Source of the DNA: Chryseobacterium mucoviscidosis
GTDB taxonomy: Bacteria > Bacteroidota > Bacteroidia > Flavobacteriales > Weeksellaceae
Reading direction: 5' to 3'
Length of the DNA stretch: 64,000 bases
Assembly: GCF_002177115.1 (NCBI RefSeq)
Contig: NZ_MVAG01000039.1
Location: 42,560 to 106,559, forward strand
A program made the translations under genes and the position numbers. The first letter of the stretch is position 1; each line of letters starts with the position of its first letter. Below, piece after piece: positions 60,070 through 64,000 of this stretch. The notes under the pieces were generated by a model. It was not told the DNA's origin and did not search any database. It saw only the letters and a list, made by a program, of their open reading frames with translations.

Positions 60070-61050
60070 TCAACTTACCAGCAGACTGCATCCGCGAATA
60101 TCTGAATGATCGATTCTGCCTAAAACCTGAAATTTATCTCCGACAATTTTTCCTAAATCCTGCGTGGCGATGAATGCACAGGAATGTAAATTTGCCAAGT
60201 CGATGATATTAATCGCTCCCGTTCTTCCCTCTTTTTCATAATTAAAGGGATCTTCTGCATTTCTGATCATGATGCGCATCCAGTTCGGACATTCATATTC
60301 ATTATTTCCCAAAGAATATGCCTGCGAAAGAAGCTCCGTCATGGAATATTCTGAATAAATTTTATCGGTTTTAAAACCTTCCTGCAAAATTTTCAACAGC
60401 TCATCTTTGGTCATTTCCTCTTTTCTGCCTTTCATTCCTCCGGTTTCAATTACGGTTAATGAATCGGAGAACTGAAGCGTTTTTGAGCTGCTGTCACAGA
60501 AGTCTAAGAAATCCAGCAAAGCAAAAGAAACACCGAACAGAATAACTTTTTTATTTTGTAATTCATTTAAAAGGGTAAATAAATCTTCATGATTGTACAG
60601 GAAATATCCGTTTTCAGGTTTTCCGGATTTTTTCATCAGGTAATCTACCATGTAAATCAGCGAAGAGTTTTGTCTCTCCAGATAACTTGGCAGAAGTCCG
60701 AGGAAAATGAAGTCTTCCGGTTTTCCGATAAACTGTTCAAAGCTTTTATAGATGCTTTCTTCGTACAGTTGAGGATTGGCAATGAAATGTTTTGATAAAT
60801 TCATCTGTGTGGTTCCAGAACTCTGAAAAAAAAGGTCAGTGGCTGTATTTTTATCTAAAACCTGATGATTTTTAAACATTTCAATGGGCAGAAAAGGAAT
60901 TTTTGAAAGCTGATTTACATGATCTGGCTTGATGTTGAGATAATCTACAAAACGTCTGTAAACTTCAATATTTTCATACTGATAACGGAAGGTTTCCAGT
61001 GATGCAGCCAAAAAATCCTGCTCTGTCTGTATGCCGAATATATTTTTCAC
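60070..61050 (-). CDS. LuxE-like acyl-protein synthetase family
   Basis: A 326-residue protein of the LuxE/acyl-activating family. It has the AMP-binding-type block FFQSSGTTQMNLSKHF near residues 92-107, a VIETGGMKGRKEEMTKDELL block near 206, and YSEYSMTELLSQAYSL near 230. In luminous bacteria LuxE activates fatty acids, but Bacteroidota versions lack lux genes and their role is unknown. It is a single gene upstream of LpxH by 155 bp. Confidence 0.82.
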   Translation of the reverse strand: MKNIFGIQTEQDFLAASLETFRYQYENIEVYRRFVDYLNIKPDHVNQLSKIPFLPIEMFKNHQVLDKNTATDLFFQSSGTTQMNLSKHFIANPQLYEESIYKSFEQFIGKPEDFIFLGLLPSYLERQNSSLIYMVDYLMKKSGKPENGYFLYNHEDLFTLLNELQNKKVILFGVSFALLDFLDFCDSSSKTLQFSDSLTVIETGGMKGRKEEMTKDELLKILQEGFKTDKIYSEYSMTELLSQAYSLGNNEYECPNWMRIMIRNAEDPFNYEKEGRTGAINIIDLANLHSCAFIATQDLGKIVGDKFQVLGRIDHSDIRGCSLLVS

Positions 61051-61205
61051 TTCTAAAAATATTTTTATTCTTTCAACCTCATTTACAATTACTTATCATA
61101 AAAAAGATTATTTTTTAATCATTTTTAATCTTAAAATTAAAAAATGGTCAGATTATTGCAATGAGTAATGCGGAATATGGATTAAAAACATGAATGAATT
61201 TCGGT

Positions 61206-62018
61206 TCATTCGGAAATTACCTCAGCTTTTGGGGTAATTTTTTTTGTACTGTCTCCAAAGGTTTTCAATTCAAAATCATGCTCAAAAACACCATAGGTAA
61301 AATAAGAGATCCAGTCTCCCAGATTGATGTATTTTGCTTTTCCTTCAAGATCCAGAATCATCGGAAGATGACGGTGTCCGTAAATAAAATAATCGATTGG
61401 CTGAGTTTTAAGTTTTTCTTTTGAATAAATGATCAGAAATTCCTTATCCTCTCCCAGAAATTCTTTATCCTCATCTCCTGAAATCATTTTATTTTTCTGA
61501 GACATATACAATGCAATCTTCATCGCAATATCGGGATGCAGCCATTTGAAGAACCATTGCGCGACAGGATTGGTAAAGACTTTTTTCATTCTTTTATATC
61601 CTTTATCTCCCGGTCCTAATCCATCACCATGAGCCAGTAAAAACTGCTTTCCGCCCATCTCAAAATACTGCTTTTTATAGAAAACCGTGCATCCGATTTC
61701 TTCTTCAAGATAATCTTTCATCCAAAGGTCATGGTTTCCCACAAAGAAGTAAATGTGGATTCCACGGTCTTTCAGTTCGGCGATTTTTCCCAGAACACGA
61801 ACGTATCCTTTCGGAATTACGTGTTTCCACTCATGCCAGAAATCAAACAGATCTCCCATTAAAAAAAGAACCTGTGCATCATGCTTTATCTCGTCCATCC
61901 AACGGATAAACCGCTCTTCGCGCAGTTTACTTTCCTTTGGATTCGGTGCGCCAAAATGCTGGTCTGAAGCGAAATATACTTTTTTACCGGGTTCTAAATT
62001 AATGGTTGTTTTTAACAC
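61206..62018 (-). CDS. lpxH: UDP-2,3-diacylglucosamine diphosphatase
   Basis: A 270-residue metallophosphoesterase that makes lipid X from UDP-diacylglucosamine in lipid A synthesis. The metal-binding blocks are in order: SDQHFGAPNPKES near residue 18, MGDLFDFW near 55, FVGNHDLWMKDY near 93, LAHGDGLG near 130 and YGHRHLPMIL near 215. The membrane-associated loop near 130-180 is present. Length and motifs fit the LpxH family in Bacteroidota. Confidence 0.9.
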   Translation of the reverse strand: MLKTTINLEPGKKVYFASDQHFGAPNPKESKLREERFIRWMDEIKHDAQVLFLMGDLFDFWHEWKHVIPKGYVRVLGKIAELKDRGIHIYFFVGNHDLWMKDYLEEEIGCTVFYKKQYFEMGGKQFLLAHGDGLGPGDKGYKRMKKVFTNPVAQWFFKWLHPDIAMKIALYMSQKNKMISGDEDKEFLGEDKEFLIIYSKEKLKTQPIDYFIYGHRHLPMILDLEGKAKYINLGDWISYFTYGVFEHDFELKTFGDSTKKITPKAEVISE

Positions 62019-62044
62019 CGTTCTGAGTTTTTCTGAATAAAAAA

Positions 62045-62491
62045 TTACTGATTATCTTCCGCAAACCACTCTCCGTAAGAGTTTTCGGTTTCATGAAGTT
62101 TAAGATAAGCCAAGGAAATTCCTTCCGGAAGTTTCGATTTTATTTTTGCTGCGATAGCATACAACATATTCTCGCAGGTCGGCTGAAATGTACAATAGAT
62201 CACTTTATGCCCTTTTTCCTCAAGATCTTCCCCGAGTTCTCTGTGCGGCGAAAGTCCGTTGATGAGAACGGCATGATCCCAAACATCTACAATTTCAGAC
62301 TTAACGATACTTTTAATATCACCAAAATCCACCACCATCCCATTCTTAGGGTTTTCCAAATCATTAACAGGCTTTCCTTTCACTGTTACAAACAGCTTGT
62401 AGGAATGTCCGTGCATATTTTTACATTTCCCGTCGTAATTGTATAAAACGTGAGCGGTTTCGAATGTAAAAATTTTTGTAATACGTATCAT
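62045..62491 (-). CDS. queD: 6-carboxytetrahydropterin synthase-family protein (QueD)
   Basis: A 148-residue tunnelling-fold enzyme that converts dihydroneopterin triphosphate in queuosine synthesis. The zinc site is visible: FETAHVL near residue 9, NMHGHSYKL near 27-35 and the VVDFGD block near 56. The catalytic Cys and Glu lie in KCKNMHGH and LHETENSYGEW near 138. The open frame runs 90 nt further upstream, but the ATG at 62491 is chosen because it aligns with the family and a -7 box ends 4 nt before it. Confidence 0.92.
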   Translation of the reverse strand: MIRITKIFTFETAHVLYNYDGKCKNMHGHSYKLFVTVKGKPVNDLENPKNGMVVDFGDIKSIVKSEIVDVWDHAVLINGLSPHRELGEDLEEKGHKVIYCTFQPTCENMLYAIAAKIKSKLPEGISLAYLKLHETENSYGEWFAEDNQ

Positions 62492-62495
62492 AATG

Positions 62496-62503
62496 CAAAG
62501 ATA
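62496..62503 (-). promoter_or_regulatory. -7 box of queD (leaderless)
   Basis: TATCTTTG on the minus strand ends 4 nt before the ATG at 62491 and lies within the longer open frame, deciding the start. Confidence 0.6.
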
Positions 62504-62596
62504 AGGAATTTGGTTTGTTCCGTTCATGTTCTTTGAATACAAGAAAATGATCTTCATGAAAATAATGGCACTAACATACAATGTTACACAATAAAA

Positions 62597-62620
62597 AAGA
62601 GAGCAGCGATTGCTCTCTTT
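62597..62620 (-). terminator. Terminator of the small secreted gene
   Basis: AAAGAGAGCA and TGCTCTCTTT form a hairpin with a 4- to 5-nt loop and a T-run on the minus strand. Confidence 0.8.
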
Positions 62621-62624
62621 AAAT

Positions 62625-62990
62625 TTAGTTGTTTTTAAGCTGATTATTTACACAGTCATATAAAAATTTAACTAATTGGTCTGACTGTAAATCTGAACTA
62701 TAATTTATCTCTGGCATTTGTTTCATACATTTTGCATCAAATGAATTAAAAAGATTTTGTTTTCTTTCATCTGATATATCTAAGTTCCTTAAATGGTCTG
62801 CAATTTTATTTATAGCGTTTTGAATCTTTGATACATTACTATTGTATCTGTTCTGTTTAGTTGTCATTGCATTTCCTAAACCTGAAATATCCAATTGTTG
62901 CGGATCTCTGTACTGTGTAGGTTGTCTGTATTGGGAATAACCATACAGGGAAATACATGTAAAAGCCACTGTTAATAAAGTCTTTTTCAT
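62625..62990 (-). CDS. Small secreted protein of unknown function
   Basis: A 121-residue protein with a signal peptide (to about residue 19, ending GYSQ) and a helical mature region rich in Asn, Gln and Asp (TKQNRYNSNVSKIQNAINKIADHL). Two or three cysteines (CMKQM, CVNNQ) are near the end. No family was recognised. The 6S-like RNA ends about 55 nt upstream of its start codon, so read-through could express it. Confidence 0.7.
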   Translation of the reverse strand: MKKTLLTVAFTCISLYGYSQYRQPTQYRDPQQLDISGLGNAMTTKQNRYNSNVSKIQNAINKIADHLRNLDISDERKQNLFNSFDAKCMKQMPEINYSSDLQSDQLVKFLYDCVNNQLKNN

Positions 62991-63044
62991 AAGATAGATT
63001 TTTATAAACCTACCGAACCCTAAGTAGAAGTTTTGATTTTAAAT

Positions 63045-63234
63045 TAAGAAAGGCATGGGTTCGTAGTCTTATTTAATCTGTAGAGGCTCTGGTAAACCAT
63101 GAGGTATAAATAAGCGAAACCCATGCCCATATAGAGCATGAGCATTCAACTTACTTATTCTACACCTCATTTTGAATTTACCAGATTCCTACAGGCAGAA
63201 TAAAAGCTAATGCGTTCTTTTATTATATTTTAAC
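63045..63234 (-). ncRNA. ssrS: Candidate 6S RNA (6S-Flavo-like)
   Basis: The minus strand between a -7 box and a T-rich tail gives an RNA of about 190 nt. Nested complementary blocks form one long hairpin: 63078-63083 with 63189-63194, 63088-63096 with 63177-63185, 63099-63105 with 63164-63170, and 63109-63114 with 63154-63159 (28 bp in all). A second fold is possible, 63052-63063 with 63115-63127 and 63068-63075 with 63107-63114, and it ends in a T-rich tail. This matches the architecture and refolding of 6S RNA, which holds RNA polymerase. Identity is from memory of that fold. Confidence 0.6.
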
Positions 63235-63239
63235 TTCTA

Positions 63240-63247
63240 CAAATATA
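63240..63247 (-). promoter_or_regulatory. -7 box of the 6S-like RNA
   Basis: TATATTTG on the minus strand, exact to TAnnTTTG, about 6 nt before the predicted 5' end. Confidence 0.6.
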
Positions 63248-63281
63248 GAGAAAATGTGTATATTTAGAAAAAAAATTAACT

Positions 63282-63626
63282 ATGGAACAACCTCTTTTTA
63301 TTTTCCATGAGGCTTATGAAAAGTACAGACTCAAGAATCATGTAATTGTTAATAACTATATATCTTTAATAAAAAAGGAAAGTGAAACATTAAGTAAAAA
63401 TGATTTACTTGAATTAATTAAAATCAAAAAAGACAATCTCATAAAGGAGTTGCTTGATAGTTTTAATGTGTTTTATGATGAATGTTCCGAGAACATTACA
63501 AATGAAAGAGCAAAAGAAGCACAAAAAGAAAAACCATTATTATTTAAGAAATACATAAGGGATTTTATTAATGAAGACGAATATTATGTTTCCTTATTTG
63601 AAAAAGGAATTAATCATCTTTTGTAA
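63282..63626 (+). CDS. Unknown small protein
   Basis: A 114-residue protein with no export signal, rich in Lys and Glu and probably mostly helical (IKKESETLSKNDLLELIKIKKDNLIKELL). No family was recognised. A near-consensus TATATTTA box is at 63259-63266. It is divergent from the 6S-like RNA. Confidence 0.6.
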   Translation: MEQPLFIFHEAYEKYRLKNHVIVNNYISLIKKESETLSKNDLLELIKIKKDNLIKELLDSFNVFYDECSENITNERAKEAQKEKPLLFKKYIRDFINEDEYYVSLFEKGINHLL

Positions 63627-63804
63627 TAATTTCAGATACTTTATTAAAAATATTTTCAATCTTTTTATTCATATTTTCTTCTTCTTTAATTGAGCCAATT
63701 CTTAATTCAAGATCTTGATAATTTGTTAATTTTAATATCGTATTTAGACTATTTTTGATTTTAAGTACTTCATCAATAATTTGATGATCTATTTGATTTT
63801 TTTC
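63610..63804 (-). pseudogene. Startless Lys/Glu-rich open frame
   Basis: A 64-residue open frame on the minus strand (reading EKNQIDHQIIDEVLKIKNSL, later SIKEEENMNKKIENIFNKVS) has no ATG near its start. It resembles a coiled coil and overlaps the end of the 114-residue gene by 17 nt. It may be a decayed gene fragment or chance in AT-rich sequence. Confidence 0.3.
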
Positions 63805-63842
63805 TTATATATTATCTACTATTTTGTAAAATTTTAAATAAT

Positions 63843-63868
63843 AAAGTCCCAATTAAGGGGCTTTATTT
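63843..63868 (+). terminator. Terminator-like hairpin
   Basis: AAAGTCCC and GGGGCTTT pair (one G:T) around a 6-nt loop, with T-rich sequence after it on the plus strand. Confidence 0.6.
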
Positions 63869-63953
63869 TGGTTGTATTTTAATCAATTGTTGGAGTAGCT
63901 TTTCAAATTCTACATTTACTTTTTTGAATATCCGTAATTTCACCTAAATTTAG

Positions 63954-63961
63954 TAAATTTG
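63954..63961 (+). promoter_or_regulatory. -7 box near the window end
   Basis: TAAATTTG lies 20 nt before the ATG at 63982. Confidence 0.5.
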
Positions 63962-63981
63962 CGTATAGTCAATTGTTTAAG

Positions 63982-64000
63982 ATGAATATATTTAGTTTTA
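63982..64000 (+). CDS. Start of a gene cut by the window edge
   Basis: ATG followed by codons for NIFSF runs off the window. A consensus -7 box lies 20 nt upstream, which supports a real start. Nothing can be said of the product. Confidence 0.4.

Overview
The window looks like chromosome from a Chryseobacterium-like member of the Flavobacteriia (Bacteroidota). It is AT-rich and genes are preceded by the Bacteroidota -7 box TAnnTTTG instead of Shine-Dalgarno sites. It also carries lineage markers: a type IX secretion (T9SS) C-terminal sorting domain, SusC/FecA-type TonB receptors with an N-terminal carboxypeptidase-like domain, DUF6341/DUF6427 membrane proteins, OstA-like and START-like proteins, and large secreted DUF6443/YD-repeat proteins. 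No prophage, CRISPR array or intact insertion sequence was seen.

Layout. 1-4.8 kb: an unknown protein followed after 1 nt by two tandem tRNA genes that both have 8-nt anticodon loops, then a run of small unknown proteins. 4.8-6.2 kb: a TyrZ-type tyrosyl-tRNA synthetase behind a 27-codon leader peptide containing three consecutive Tyr codons and a four-segment attenuator. 6.2-13.7 kb: an exonuclease, two TerD proteins, a UPF0104-type membrane protein with PanD, HU, PdxH, a YqgE-type protein, an amidase, a PabC-like protein and a START-like protein. 13.8-25.3 kb: a class III aminotransferase, an OstA/Fur pair, Kup, pyruvate dehydrogenase E1 beta, a LTA-synthase-like sulfatase, phosphatidylserine synthase and a DnaQ-like exonuclease.

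25.2-38.1 kb is the accessory region. It holds a regulator remnant, a putative immunity lipoprotein, an Rhs-type polymorphic toxin with a C-terminal HEMRH metallopeptidase module, a decayed partner gene, a 1373-residue secreted partner protein, and a T9SS cargo protein. A gene-poor zone with several families of dispersed repeats follows. One repeat is inserted in frame in the T9SS gene, and a DUF2007 gene there is frameshifted in an A-run.

38.1-52.5 kb is mostly housekeeping: FAH hydrolase, universal stress protein, DUF6341/DUF6427/DUF3109, M16 peptidase, a LolA-like protein, trigger factor, a TonB-dependent receptor operon that may handle metal, and an ABC-F ATPase. 52.5-58.4 kb holds a Tle1-like DUF2235 hydrolase, a two-component system with a membrane partner, and a DUF5715 peptidase-like protein. 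58.5-62.6 kb holds an aquaporin, an MmcB-like nuclease fold protein, a LuxE-like protein, LpxH and QueD. 62.6-64 kb holds a small secreted protein, a structured intergenic RNA on the minus strand that fits a 6S RNA, and the start of a further gene.

The signals most worth checking are the tyrosine attenuator, the protein-plus-two-tRNA unit with expanded anticodon loops, the 6S-like RNA, and the repeated placement of TAnnTTTG boxes 3-5 nt before start codons, which implies leaderless mRNAs.
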